Positions 41,896 to 51,971 of a stretch of 64,000 nt of DNA are shown piece after piece. Under the pieces are notes generated by a model, which worked only from the letters and a program-made list of their open reading frames with translations, was not told the DNA's origin and ran no database searches. The stretch is from Mesorhizobium sp. ES1-1. Its GTDB lineage: Bacteria > Pseudomonadota > Alphaproteobacteria > Rhizobiales > Rhizobiaceae. A program made the position numbers and the translations under genes. How positions within the stretch are numbered: the stretch's first letter is position 1; the number at the start of each line of letters is the position of its first letter. The stretch is from the NCBI RefSeq assembly GCF_020164785.1, contig NZ_JAIUGX010000015.1:1-64000 (forward strand), given 5' to 3'.

Positions 41896-43738
41896 GTACG
41901 ACCGCTTCCGGGTGCTCCTCCGCAGCGACGGGTGCGGCAGGTTGGTCACCGCCCGCAGGCGCAGGAAGACAGGCATCCTTCAACTTGACCGCCGCATACC
42001 GGAGCCATTGGGGAATCTCAGCCTCGCTGCATTGCGCGAGAAAATCGGCAATGCCCCAGCTCCCCTTCGACTTGGCGAAATAGTCCGTCAGGGCGGCAGC
42101 GGCCTGCGCCTCCGGATCGGGATATTTCTGAGCCAAGTCTTGGGGCCAGTCGATCAGCTTGGTGAACCGCTTCAAGGCGGCCTCCGTGGTGCCTTTCAGC
42201 ACCATGGCCTCAAAGCCTTTTTCGTCGTGCATCAAGAGCAGATCGACCTGCGCCTCAATGAGCTCCTTGTTGGCGTCGCTCTGCTTGTCGCAGATCGCGA
42301 AAGCCCGTTTTCCGAGGTCTCGGTAGAGCTTGGCCATGCCCGGGATGTCGGTTTCACCACCGGCGTCAACAATGCAGACGCCGAGCGCCTCAAGGGATGC
42401 GTAGGAATCGGGTTTGAGCTCCGCCAGGCGGCGGCACGCGACGGGGAAGGCCGAGGTTTCTGTGGCGCCTTCCGCCACAAGAACACGACGGGCAAGCAAT
42501 CCTTCGCAGAAGCGCGTACGAAACTGCTGCCGATAGCGTTTCAGCTTCACATTATCCGGGAGGATAATTGCCTTTTGTCCCAGGACCCCTTCTCCATCGC
42601 GCCCGAGCACCACAGTCTCCTCGACCGCAAACTCCTCCAAAACATAGGGGGAGTGAGACGTGAAGAGCGTCTGTGACGCAAGCTTCCGCACCTCGTGAAC
42701 GATACGCTTCTGCGCGTAAGGCGGGATTGCAGTCTCTGGCTCCTCCATGGCGAAGATGACATTCTGTTTGTCTTGGGCAATCTGGGAGAGCATTGCCAGG
42801 ACGAGCATGTTGATGGTGCCCGTGCCCTGTCGATAGAACGGCGCCGCATGGTCTCCGTCACCCGTAGCGATGAAGGCCGTGATCACCTTGCGCAGATGCT
42901 CGCGGGTGAGATTAGAGACCTTGAGATGGGGCTCCACGCCCCACTCTTTTGGCACGTACTTCTTCAGCGCCGTGTTGATGCTCTCGAGCACGGGCGAGAT
43001 GCCCAGCTTCGGATCGCTCGCGACCGAGATGCCCGCCAGGGTGCCGAGGGTGGCCTCCCACATCTGTGGTCTGACTTCCTTGAGGCGCAGGATGATGTCG
43101 AGCAGACTGCCTCTCTCCAGGCTCAGTGCGCGTGAACCTGTGCGAAGGGAGCGCAGGTAGAGGAAGCCGCACACCTGCTTGTGTTTCCTGGAGAACGGCT
43201 CGGGCCGGTCGCTCTCGGTCAGGCTGCGGGTGAAATAGGTCTTCCCCTCGAAATCGTCCTCCTCGGCATCGTACCAGCCGAGGAACGTGACACGCAGTGC
43301 TTCGGTGATGGTGGCGGCATCCACACCGGCCGGATTCGGCTCGTCGTAGAAGGTGTCGGTCGCTCCGTCCCAAAATTCGGTGTAGTCTCCGAATTTCCCT
43401 TTTTGCTCGTCGGTGAGGTCGGCAACGGTCACCTCGATCTCGATCCTCGGTGGTTCGACGTCGGTTTCCGGTGCCGGAAGCTCCCCACCGCCGCCGTCAC
43501 TAGCCGCTTCGGCCGCTGGCGCAGCAGGCGCGAGAAGATACGTCCCCCGGAAGAAATCGTGTTCATCGATAGGCGGCTGACGATTGAGCCGGTCAGGCCC
43601 AAGGACCAGATCAAGCGCTTCGAGTATGGTCGTCTTGCCGGTGTTATTGTCACCGATAAGCACACCATGCTGCGGCAGCAGCAAAGTCGCGGATTTAACG
43701 CCCCTGAAGTTATTTATCGTTATCCGACAAGCCCTCAC
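41882..43738 (-). CDS. OLD-family ATP-dependent nuclease with TOPRIM domain, GajA-like
   Basis: The 618-residue protein has an N-terminal ABC-type ATPase and a C-terminal TOPRIM nuclease. Walker A is IGDNNTGKTT (28-37), the signature region YRQGTGTINML (302-312), Walker B VIFAMEEPET (327-336) and switch TSHSPYVL (360-367). TOPRIM residues are Glu423 in VAEGATE, Asp484 in ICDKQSD and a Lys in FAKSKGSWGIADF near 556. A low-complexity Ala/Pro/Gly insert lies at 70-95 and a Pro/Ala tail at 591-612. The GTG at 43738 has GGGGG upstream. Gabija nucleases cut phage DNA when nucleotides fall; the neighbouring helicase supports that role. It lies 137 bases after brxL on the same strand. Confidence 0.82.
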   Translation of the reverse strand: MRACRITINNFRGVKSATLLLPQHGVLIGDNNTGKTTILEALDLVLGPDRLNRQPPIDEHDFFRGTYLLAPAAPAAEAASDGGGGELPAPETDVEPPRIEIEVTVADLTDEQKGKFGDYTEFWDGATDTFYDEPNPAGVDAATITEALRVTFLGWYDAEEDDFEGKTYFTRSLTESDRPEPFSRKHKQVCGFLYLRSLRTGSRALSLERGSLLDIILRLKEVRPQMWEATLGTLAGISVASDPKLGISPVLESINTALKKYVPKEWGVEPHLKVSNLTREHLRKVITAFIATGDGDHAAPFYRQGTGTINMLVLAMLSQIAQDKQNVIFAMEEPETAIPPYAQKRIVHEVRKLASQTLFTSHSPYVLEEFAVEETVVLGRDGEGVLGQKAIILPDNVKLKRYRQQFRTRFCEGLLARRVLVAEGATETSAFPVACRRLAELKPDSYASLEALGVCIVDAGGETDIPGMAKLYRDLGKRAFAICDKQSDANKELIEAQVDLLLMHDEKGFEAMVLKGTTEAALKRFTKLIDWPQDLAQKYPDPEAQAAAALTDYFAKSKGSWGIADFLAQCSEAEIPQWLRYAAVKLKDACLPAPAGGDQPAAPVAAEEHPEAVVHGTD

Positions 43739-43875
43739 ATCTACCCCCTTTGCTTGGGCTCTCCTTGAAACCCGATGCTAAACCTCACTTCTATCTCGAG
43801 CGGCCACTGTTCACGCAAATTGACCCATCATGGTTGGACAAAGACGCGACGTCAGCGATGCTGTAGACTACAATT

Positions 43876-45957
43876 TTATTCATCTTTGACATAGGTCACG
43901 TAGAAACCCTTGAGCATCCGATGCTCCTGCATCCGCTCCCCCAGTGAAAAACCGTTCATCTTCCGAGGGGTCGGCTGAAAGATGTCCAGCCCACGATCCA
44001 GAACCATCTTCCATCCGGTGTCTGTGGTGATGTCGCGGGCATGGAGCGTTCCACTCCCATCAAACGCCCATGTGAAATCGACGCCCGTGCCTGTGCAGGC
44101 CTCAGCAATCCCGTCCAGACATTCTCGCTGCTCCTGGATGTTCCCATCGTCCGGAGCCGTGACAAGATGCACGGCGACCTGATCCTCGGGCTGTTTGCGC
44201 CGGATCAGCATCTCAATCAATTCCATGACGTTGCGCGCCTGATGGAACTTCCGAATATAGGGGTCTGTGATGATGATCCGCGTCGCACCATCCGTCCAGG
44301 GACCAAAGATCTTGTCGAAGCTGATGCCCTTGCGGTTTTCTGTGAAAACAACGTGGCCAGGCTTCGGGACAAACGCAGGGGCAACTGACACAACAGGTGC
44401 GGCAGAAGACGAAGCCACTACAGCCGGCGCTGCCGCAATCGGTACGGTCTCATGTTCCGCTCCACCGTCCCCCCCATCGCCGGCCGATCGGCGATGGTAG
44501 AACTGGGGAAACTCTTCTTCCTCGAGAGTGGTGACAGCGCGCTTTGCGCCATCTGATGCGATGTAGTGGAAATCCGCACTCTCAAAGGTGCTGTCGATCC
44601 GAAGAAGCTGATCCTTCACCCGCTTGCGGCATTCAATCGCAAATCGCAGCAGCTCTTCGACCTCAACTTCCGTCTCGCCTCCATTCGGGAAGATCAGCTT
44701 CAGCAGACCTGACATGGTCTTGTTGATCGCCGCACGGTCCCGGATATGGGTTTGAACCGGAATGGTGAAATAGCGATCTGGCCGGTGCGAGAAGTCTTCC
44801 GCACGCAGATGGCGCAGGATTTCGGCGAGATAGTCAACAATGAACCCATAGCCAGATGTGAACATCTCACCCCGGATGATGTCGACCTCCCATCCGGGCA
44901 GATAGGCATGCAATCGATCAATAAAGGCGCTGTCGTGGAACTGCGGCGGCAGAGCTTCGAACAGGTCCGTATTTTTCAGCATCCAAGGCACGTTATGGTC
45001 CGTGTTGCCGACGAAGGCGAAGCTGGCCTCGGCGCCCATCGGATTTACACCACGAGAGAACTGCTTGTTTGCCATGTAGTTCTTCATGATATCGACAAGC
45101 GCCTTGTTGGCCGTCTTCTCGCGGCCGGCAAATTCGTCAAAGGCCACGACATCCCAAAAGCCGACCAATCCGATCCGGCCATTGGAATTGTTCACGAAAA
45201 GCTTGGGAACCGTGATTTCGCCGCCCGAGATCAGCTGACCATGTGGTGAAAACTCGGAATAGATATGAGATTTGCCCGTGCCCTTGGGACCAAGCTCGAT
45301 GAGGTTGTAGTTGCGCTCAACAAATGGGACCAGGCGCAACAGTTGCAAAAGTTTTGACCTGCGCCCGAACAATGACGGATCGAAGCCGATGCTCTGCATC
45401 AGCAGATCGATCCATTCCTCGGTGGTGAACTTGTCCCGCGTCTCGCGATAACCATCATAGTCGACACGGGCGATCTGGATCGGCTTCAGCGTGTCGATGA
45501 TCCAGGGAGAGATCCGGCTGTCTTCCGAGAATTCGTACTGCACATCGGCGATGCACCAAATACCGGTAACCAGCAGTTTCGGGTGTGCCTTGACCGTGGC
45601 GCTGTCGATGGCAACCCGCTTGATTCCGAGGTTTTCGAAGACCGCCTCATAGGCATCGGTCTTCTCATTCAGCGCCACGCTGACCTGATCGATGACCTTG
45701 TAGCGGCCGCGCTCCTTGATCGTCGACTGGACTAGCCCCGCTTCGGAGCGATGGACGTAGTGCTTACGTAGGATGTCCTTGACCGTTTCGATGCCCGTCG
45801 CAATCGAGGCTTCGTCATCGGTCGCGCAATATTGGCCGAGCAGATATTCGAGCACATATGTGGGAACAATGGCGTTCCCCTTCACGGCCTTCACCAGGTC
45901 CTTACGGACCACGAAACCGGCATAATGCTCATTGATCTTGTCATCAAGGGTCGACAT
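43876..45957 (-). CDS. brxL: BREX type I Lon-like protein BrxL
   Basis: This 693-residue AAA+ protein of BREX has an N-terminal BrxL domain, a P-loop GPKGTGKSH, a following FWDVVAFDEFAG (Walker B region) and GNTDHNVPWMLKN (sensor). After an Ala/Pro/Val-rich linker comes the conserved C-terminal domain starting KGISFDKIFGPWTDGATRI and ending in YVTYVKDE. BrxL is needed for phage restriction in type I BREX and forms DNA-binding barrels. The ATG at 45957 has GAGGTG upstream. It is the last gene of the operon, eight bases after pglZ. Confidence 0.93.
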   Translation of the reverse strand: MSTLDDKINEHYAGFVVRKDLVKAVKGNAIVPTYVLEYLLGQYCATDDEASIATGIETVKDILRKHYVHRSEAGLVQSTIKERGRYKVIDQVSVALNEKTDAYEAVFENLGIKRVAIDSATVKAHPKLLVTGIWCIADVQYEFSEDSRISPWIIDTLKPIQIARVDYDGYRETRDKFTTEEWIDLLMQSIGFDPSLFGRRSKLLQLLRLVPFVERNYNLIELGPKGTGKSHIYSEFSPHGQLISGGEITVPKLFVNNSNGRIGLVGFWDVVAFDEFAGREKTANKALVDIMKNYMANKQFSRGVNPMGAEASFAFVGNTDHNVPWMLKNTDLFEALPPQFHDSAFIDRLHAYLPGWEVDIIRGEMFTSGYGFIVDYLAEILRHLRAEDFSHRPDRYFTIPVQTHIRDRAAINKTMSGLLKLIFPNGGETEVEVEELLRFAIECRKRVKDQLLRIDSTFESADFHYIASDGAKRAVTTLEEEEFPQFYHRRSAGDGGDGGAEHETVPIAAAPAVVASSSAAPVVSVAPAFVPKPGHVVFTENRKGISFDKIFGPWTDGATRIIITDPYIRKFHQARNVMELIEMLIRRKQPEDQVAVHLVTAPDDGNIQEQRECLDGIAEACTGTGVDFTWAFDGSGTLHARDITTDTGWKMVLDRGLDIFQPTPRKMNGFSLGERMQEHRMLKGFYVTYVKDE

Positions 45958-45964
45958 CGGCACC

Positions 45965-48472
45965 TCAGAAATCGAAATCTGTACTGATCCCGCGTTTCAG
46001 CAGCAGCGGCTGCGAAGCGTGATCCTCGAAATGGCTGGTCTTGCCGATGCGCGTTCGCAGCTTCAGGAAGACTGTCTGATTGTTATAGGCGTCTGCCGCC
46101 TTGGACAGCAGGAAGCTCCGCGACAGCTCGCGCTCACGCGGGTTCTCAGACGTGAAATCGAATTCCAACTCGGCTTCGTCAGAGATGAGTGTTCCATCGT
46201 CAGCAAAGATGGCTGCATGCACCTGCCGGGGCTGCTGCTTGTCGGTCACTGGCTCCGCCTGATAGAAGGTGACCTGGATCTGGCCCGTGGTGATCTGAGC
46301 ACGGGGTGGCGGAATGATCTGCACCGAAACCTGTCCGACATCCTCCTTACGCTGCTTGCCGACACGCAGGACCGGTAGGACGATCTCCTGCAGGCTCGCC
46401 CCGCCATGGACAAAGCGGCTGCCTGATCCTTTGACCCGCAGGCGGTTGATCGAGTTCGGGATCAGAATGTCCTGCTCACCTTCCAGCCCAAGCTGTGCGG
46501 CAGAGAACTTCTTCATGCCGCCACTGCTGTTAAGGCCTCGGCCGATCACGAAGCGGCGGTTGCGTGTAACGATCTCGCCTTCCGGCTCGCTCAGCGCGAA
46601 GCCGCTCTCTTCCAGAGCCTTGTGTTGCCACAAGAAGCCGTGATCGGCGGTGATCAGGATGTTCGAGAAGTTGGCCGAGGTGAGCTTCCGCACCAGCTTC
46701 ACCAGATCCTCGATGGCAGTCTCTGCCGCGGCGGGGACATTTTCCTCCGTGGCGAGCTTGTCGCCAATTGCGTCGATCTGGTTGTGATACAGATAGAGGA
46801 CATCATGATCCCGGAAGAGGTCTTTACCCTCCGATGATCCCAGATTCATGAAATCCTTCGCCGCGAGAACCTTTACCCGGTCTCCAGTCCGGCCCGCAGC
46901 AAGAGCCTTTTCACGAGCGGCGGCCCCCATGGTGCTTTCACCGTTCAGCAGCACCAGATCATTGTCGTCGCGGATCGCCAGTTGCCGGTGCGGCAACAGC
47001 GCCGCCATGCCAAGCTGCGTGTAGCTCGGCAAAACCCCGATCATTGGCTTCAGTTCAGCATCGAACCGATTGAGCTTGCGGATCTCGCGTAGCGCCTCTT
47101 CGGCCACCTCATAGCGCAGCGCATCCGAGATGATGACGACGACCTTCTGATCCTTGCGCCGGTATTCAGCGGCCTGTTCCCGATAGAAATCCACCTGACG
47201 CGGAAAGCCCGGGACCGCCCAGTCCGTCAGGCGGGCAACCTGATCCTGCCAGGCATCGTTCAGCTTGAGCACGAAATTCGTAGTGTAACGGTTCTCAACC
47301 GCCTCATAGAGCGCGGACAGCAGCCCCGACTGACCGCTTTTCTGCATGTGATAGATGAACTTGCGATAGAGCTGGTCCAGTCGAAACCAGCTTGCGGAAT
47401 AGCGCTTCACACCATCGGACAGGCTGGTCATCGTCAGATCAGCCTCGGCCAGCGCCTGCTGAAACTCGGTCGCATAGCCAATGGCCTGATAGACATCCGC
47501 GTAACGGCTATACCAATGGCTCTGGCGGCGATCGCGCACCCATTTCAGCACATCTGTCGCCGACAGGCTCTGCCGGGCAAGCCCCTCAACGATGGCGACA
47601 ACGATCCTCCGATCCACTTCCTCGAAGTGATCATGCGGCATCAGGCTACGGAAATCGCGGGAAGCCAGATCGTCCCTGATCTTCAGCACGTCCTGATAAT
47701 CGCCCGACAGCTTCTCGAACGCCTCACCCCACCGGCGCGAGGCGCTCCAGCGGCGGAACATCAACGCGGCATCAGTGTTCAGGCGGGCAGCCTCTCCCAT
47801 GGCCCGCGCCCAGGCGCTGGAAAACAGCGTGATGGCGAAATCCTGAAAATCCGGCGCATCCGCCGCATAGCCATAACGCGCTGTCACTTCCTTCCAGAAG
47901 AACTCTGACAGCCCGACACGATCCACCAGCTTCAGCGCCTCATCACGGCCTTCAGCCAGCTCGGCCAGCAACGCCTCAATCACCGTATCGAGATCGCCAT
48001 CCGCACCAGCGCAGACCGCCAGCATCTTGCGGCGGACATCGTTGGCGCTTTGCGAGGGCCGCTCGTGCTCGATCGCGCGCAGCGCTTCCAGCCGCTTGCC
48101 GGAACGGTAAAATTCGGCGTGATCGCGGACGGCGGCTTCATACTTCGCCGGAATGCCGAGATCAGCCACCCAGATCGCCGCTTGATCGGCGCGGAACACA
48201 GCGCTGGCCAGTTGCACATCCAGCAGCCAGTTCTCGGGCATCGGTGGCTCGGGGCCGTCCTTATAGAGCAGGAACCGCGCCTTCGGCTCCTGCCGCAGCA
48301 TGCGGTATTTCAGGCCGAATTCGTTATTGGCGATCTCCACCTTGGTGACGCCGGGCAGATCAACCGCATCGAATGCCTCGCGCAGATCGCGGGCGGTGTC
48401 ATACCAGAAGACGATGCGATGGCCCTGATCCTCATAGAGCCGCATCAGGCCGGAGGTGATGCGGTCAGTCAT
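45965..48472 (-). CDS. pglZ: BREX type I alkaline-phosphatase-like PglZ (type A)
   Basis: This 835-residue BREX core protein has a PglZ domain of the alkaline phosphatase fold: VVVIISDALRYEVAEEALREI carries the metal-binding Asp, and ILITADHGFLWQHK the second metal site. The N-terminal half is the helical region typical of the type A subfamily; the C terminus (ERELSRSFLLSKAADAYNNQ) is family-like too. It is a hallmark of BREX. The start overlaps the end of pglX by eight bases. Confidence 0.93.
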   Translation of the reverse strand: MTDRITSGLMRLYEDQGHRIVFWYDTARDLREAFDAVDLPGVTKVEIANNEFGLKYRMLRQEPKARFLLYKDGPEPPMPENWLLDVQLASAVFRADQAAIWVADLGIPAKYEAAVRDHAEFYRSGKRLEALRAIEHERPSQSANDVRRKMLAVCAGADGDLDTVIEALLAELAEGRDEALKLVDRVGLSEFFWKEVTARYGYAADAPDFQDFAITLFSSAWARAMGEAARLNTDAALMFRRWSASRRWGEAFEKLSGDYQDVLKIRDDLASRDFRSLMPHDHFEEVDRRIVVAIVEGLARQSLSATDVLKWVRDRRQSHWYSRYADVYQAIGYATEFQQALAEADLTMTSLSDGVKRYSASWFRLDQLYRKFIYHMQKSGQSGLLSALYEAVENRYTTNFVLKLNDAWQDQVARLTDWAVPGFPRQVDFYREQAAEYRRKDQKVVVIISDALRYEVAEEALREIRKLNRFDAELKPMIGVLPSYTQLGMAALLPHRQLAIRDDNDLVLLNGESTMGAAAREKALAAGRTGDRVKVLAAKDFMNLGSSEGKDLFRDHDVLYLYHNQIDAIGDKLATEENVPAAAETAIEDLVKLVRKLTSANFSNILITADHGFLWQHKALEESGFALSEPEGEIVTRNRRFVIGRGLNSSGGMKKFSAAQLGLEGEQDILIPNSINRLRVKGSGSRFVHGGASLQEIVLPVLRVGKQRKEDVGQVSVQIIPPPRAQITTGQIQVTFYQAEPVTDKQQPRQVHAAIFADDGTLISDEAELEFDFTSENPRERELSRSFLLSKAADAYNNQTVFLKLRTRIGKTSHFEDHASQPLLLKRGISTDFDF

Positions 48473-51400
48473 CCGCAGCCTCCAGCCCCTTGATCGGCTT
48501 TAGCGCACCGGCGAACAGTGGATAATTGCGCTTCACCCCGTCATCCAGATCGATGGCGATCTTCTGCTGCGCCATCGGATAGACGACATCGCGCTCCCAT
48601 TCGGTCAGCTCGGCAAGCTGCTTGATAACCGTAGCCGTTTCCTTCTGCGCCTTTGTTTGCTGCGCGGGCGTGGCGGCAGGATCGACAGCCAGCTTTTCCA
48701 GCCGGGTGCGCTCCACCTCCAGCTTGTGAATGAACTCGCGCACATATTGGTTCAGCACGACCGAGACGGTGTCGGACCGGTAGCGGTGCATATAGATCAG
48801 CGCATTGAAGCTGCCCTTGGGGCTAGAGAACATCCAGTAAATCGGGCGCTTTTTGTAGCGGCGCACATGATAGTCGAAGAAATCCCTGGTGAACCACTTG
48901 CGCAGATCCTTGCCGAGCGCCGCCTCAACGAAGGCAAGGTTTTCGCGGAACTTCGCCTCGCCAAAGGTGACGCGCAGGAAATCGCGGGCACGGGTGACTA
49001 TGTCATCGGCGAACCAGTCGGCATCCAGCACCGGGATGACATTGTCGCGGTCGGGGGCAAACGTCGGCTCCGGCACGCGCGCCAGATAGTCCTCAATCCC
49101 TTCGCCCTGATTGGCGAGGATCAGACCGGGCGCATCAAGGCTATAGCGCCCGAACATACAGCCCACGGCATAGTGGAGGAGTTCGGCCACCGTATCCTCA
49201 CGCAGCCGCGCCTCGCGGTCCTCTTCCGAGCCCTTCACGCCATAGCGATAGGCCGGGTTGCAGGTGAGGGTGATTTCTTCGATCGGCACTTCGGGGGTGA
49301 GTTCGTCTGCAAGCCCATAGGCATCGATGAAGATGCGATTGTTCTCCTGCTCCAGCCGCTGCATTTCATCGGTCATGGACTGCCAGTGGGCGCGCAGGCG
49401 GGCATAGGTGGCCTCCAGCGTCCCGGCCCGGTGATCGGGTGAGAGCAGCGGGAGCTTGGTGAAATCCCAGGATGTTTCGTAGGCGTCCCAGTCTGAGCGA
49501 GACAGTTTAACCAACTGTTCGCAAATCTTACCCACTTGGGCCCCTGATGGCCGAGTGTAAGAGATCTTCTTTACTTCGTTGCTTTGCAGGGAAAGCGTTG
49601 GATTAATCAATGAAACAATTTCAGCGCAGACCTTGGAGTTCAGAAAGGGCAGAAGTTCGTGGTTTTGGTTTGAGAATAGCATTTGCCCTTTGTTTGATTC
49701 GAAAACAAAGCCCTTATCTGACCAACGAAAACTGTTAGCATCGGAAGTAAGTCCAGACCAAGTAATGCCCTCCCTGAAATAGTATCTTTCTCCAGGCAGA
49801 GACCACGACTGCCCTGAGTTTTTTCGGTGATCGCGAATCTCGATGCCCTCATCCTGAAAGAACACTACCAGTTCATTCAAGCCATACCATCTGCGAAATC
49901 CACCGCCTTTATTGTAGGGGTAATACTTTGCTTTAGTTTGTTCTAATTGCTCGTTTACCCGGTCGGTGTCGGTATCGGAGACCTCGTGCCAGTATCTGAG
50001 GAAGCGCTCGTTATCACAGGTGAACAAGCCGACTGCAGTCTCGGAAATGTCGCCAAGCTTCTCGCCTGCTCGGTATGCTTGCAGAAACTTTTGCGTTGCC
50101 CAATATGCAATTGGGTTTCCAGGAAAGGTCTCGAAGTCTCGCGAGCAGGCCGTATGCCAATTAAGTGTCCTCTGTGAAATTGTCTCTCTTGCAAGGCGCG
50201 CTTTTTCTGCCTCACTTGCCCCCTCGGTCAAGCGAAGGAAAGAGCCCTTAAAATCCGGACGATAGATCCTCTTTAGAATAAAGGCCGTCGTGGAAACGAC
50301 AGCGCCGCCAATTGTGTCGAAAGCACGCTCCCCGAGGTGCGCCATTGTAAGAATTGTTCCATTGGACAGTATATCGCTTCGCATTGCCTCGTAACGAGAC
50401 AGGAACATCCACGACTGCATGTTGACCATTGCCATTGACCCGTGCGGCCTTGTCATACCAAGCACACGTTCCATAAACATGGCATACAGATCATTCTTAG
50501 AGTTCGGGAAGTTGCTTTTCCCAAACCTGTTCAGTGCGTCATTCAAGCCTTTGGCTCCGCCGTACGGCGGGTTAGCCACCACCACATGATACTTCGGCGA
50601 CAGCGCCTCGGCCATGCGCAGCACGGCGACGACACGCGCCTGCACCTCTTTCAGCAGCAGGTCGGAACCAAAATCCCGCGCTTCGACCACCCGCAGCGTC
50701 TCGGCCGGATCGCGCAGCTTCGGTATGATCAACGAGCCGAAGTTCTTGGCCTGCTCGAACTGCCCCAGCGTCTCGCGCAGTTCATCGGTGAACAGATCCT
50801 TGCCCACCACGGCGGCCACATCCTGCATCTCGGCGGGCGTGAAGGTTACGTTCTGAAGAACGACGATACCGGGCCTTTCCTCCATCCGCAGGAACCGCCG
50901 TCGCCCCAGCCTTGCGGACGCCTTCATCGAAAGCGCAAAGGCCGCCAAGGCACCCGCGCGATCGTCAATCTCGATGCCGGTCAGGTTATGCTTGAGGATC
51001 AGGCCGGGGATCTCGGCCGAGTCATGGCCTTCCTCCGCATAGATTTCGTAGAGCAGGTCAAACGCATAAGTCAGCATATGGCCCGAGCCACAGGCCGGAT
51101 CGCAGATGCGGATATCCTCGGGCCGGGTGATCCGCAGAAAATCCGTCTCCGGCTCTTCCGGCGCGATGTAATAATCCATCTTCGCCGCCAGCTTCGATTG
51201 CGGACGGTTCAGCAGCCACAGCCGTCCCAGCGAGTTTTCCACCAGATAGCGGACGATCCAATGCGGGGTGAATAGCTGCGTCGCGGCGGGGATATTCTCG
51301 GCCGTGATCTTCTGGTTCTTTTTCAGGCCGGCAAAAACCTGATCCTTCTTCTCGCTGATATAGAACTGGTACAGCCAGCCGATGATCTCGACATCCTGGC

Positions 51401-51971
51401 AGGCATCTTCCGTCATCACCTCGCGCAGGCGGGCAAGGATGCTGTCCGGCGACAGAAGATCGTCGGGTATGAGCAGCTCGGTATAATCCTCGGCCCGGTC
51501 GAGCATATCGGCGCGCTCAAACATATAGGGCATCGCGCCGTGCCATTCGTTGCAGGCATGGATCAGCAGCAGGCGATAGGCCTCCGCCTGCCCATCATGG
51601 GCGGGGCGGGTGCCGTTCAGATATTCGACAATCTCAGGCCGGGCACGATCCGGCAGGTTGCCAGCCATCGCCTCCGCCAATATCTCGGGCCGGGTGGCGC
51701 CATCCGCAGGCGATACCACGCGCGGGTTGGTCAGGCCCGTGACGTCCATAAAGCGCAGCGCGGTGAAGCGGTTGAACCATGTGTAGGCGGCCTGCTCGAT
51801 CACCTGCCCGCGGTTATTGTTGGCAGCGGCCTCCAGTTTCGCAATCGCCTTAGGATGTTCGCGGCGAGCCGCTGCGCCTTCGGCCAGCACCATGTTCAGC
51901 CGGGCGGTGACCTGATCGATCAGCAGGTTGCGCGCGCTTTGCGCAAATTTCTTCAGGGCGTTGGTATCCAT
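48465..51971 (-). CDS. pglX: BREX type I adenine-specific DNA methyltransferase PglX
   Basis: This 1168-residue enzyme marks host DNA by N6-adenine methylation and guides BREX restriction. The SAM site DPACGSGHMLTYAFDLLYEIY lies near residue 290, and the catalytic NPPYGG near residue 466. The C-terminal part is BREX-typical (RPIYWMFSSPKGSFNALIYMH). Bases of about 49490-50570, residues about 466-827, are clearly AT-richer than either side: 22 of 60 G/C in 49561-49620 against 39 of 60 in 50881-50940. This is the presumed target-recognition region, so the gene looks mosaic. It overlaps brxC by one base. Confidence 0.93.
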   Translation of the reverse strand: MDTNALKKFAQSARNLLIDQVTARLNMVLAEGAAARREHPKAIAKLEAAANNNRGQVIEQAAYTWFNRFTALRFMDVTGLTNPRVVSPADGATRPEILAEAMAGNLPDRARPEIVEYLNGTRPAHDGQAEAYRLLLIHACNEWHGAMPYMFERADMLDRAEDYTELLIPDDLLSPDSILARLREVMTEDACQDVEIIGWLYQFYISEKKDQVFAGLKKNQKITAENIPAATQLFTPHWIVRYLVENSLGRLWLLNRPQSKLAAKMDYYIAPEEPETDFLRITRPEDIRICDPACGSGHMLTYAFDLLYEIYAEEGHDSAEIPGLILKHNLTGIEIDDRAGALAAFALSMKASARLGRRRFLRMEERPGIVVLQNVTFTPAEMQDVAAVVGKDLFTDELRETLGQFEQAKNFGSLIIPKLRDPAETLRVVEARDFGSDLLLKEVQARVVAVLRMAEALSPKYHVVVANPPYGGAKGLNDALNRFGKSNFPNSKNDLYAMFMERVLGMTRPHGSMAMVNMQSWMFLSRYEAMRSDILSNGTILTMAHLGERAFDTIGGAVVSTTAFILKRIYRPDFKGSFLRLTEGASEAEKARLARETISQRTLNWHTACSRDFETFPGNPIAYWATQKFLQAYRAGEKLGDISETAVGLFTCDNERFLRYWHEVSDTDTDRVNEQLEQTKAKYYPYNKGGGFRRWYGLNELVVFFQDEGIEIRDHRKNSGQSWSLPGERYYFREGITWSGLTSDANSFRWSDKGFVFESNKGQMLFSNQNHELLPFLNSKVCAEIVSLINPTLSLQSNEVKKISYTRPSGAQVGKICEQLVKLSRSDWDAYETSWDFTKLPLLSPDHRAGTLEATYARLRAHWQSMTDEMQRLEQENNRIFIDAYGLADELTPEVPIEEITLTCNPAYRYGVKGSEEDREARLREDTVAELLHYAVGCMFGRYSLDAPGLILANQGEGIEDYLARVPEPTFAPDRDNVIPVLDADWFADDIVTRARDFLRVTFGEAKFRENLAFVEAALGKDLRKWFTRDFFDYHVRRYKKRPIYWMFSSPKGSFNALIYMHRYRSDTVSVVLNQYVREFIHKLEVERTRLEKLAVDPAATPAQQTKAQKETATVIKQLAELTEWERDVVYPMAQQKIAIDLDDGVKRNYPLFAGALKPIKGLEAADD
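49490..50570 (-). other. AT-rich specificity segment within pglX (probable exchanged TRD)
   Basis: Composition changes abruptly at both sides of this segment while the reading frame stays open. It begins directly after the NPPY catalytic motif and ends before the SDWDAYETSWDF segment. Borders are approximate, judged by eye. In related type I methyltransferases the target-recognition domain is the part exchanged between lineages. Confidence 0.6.
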
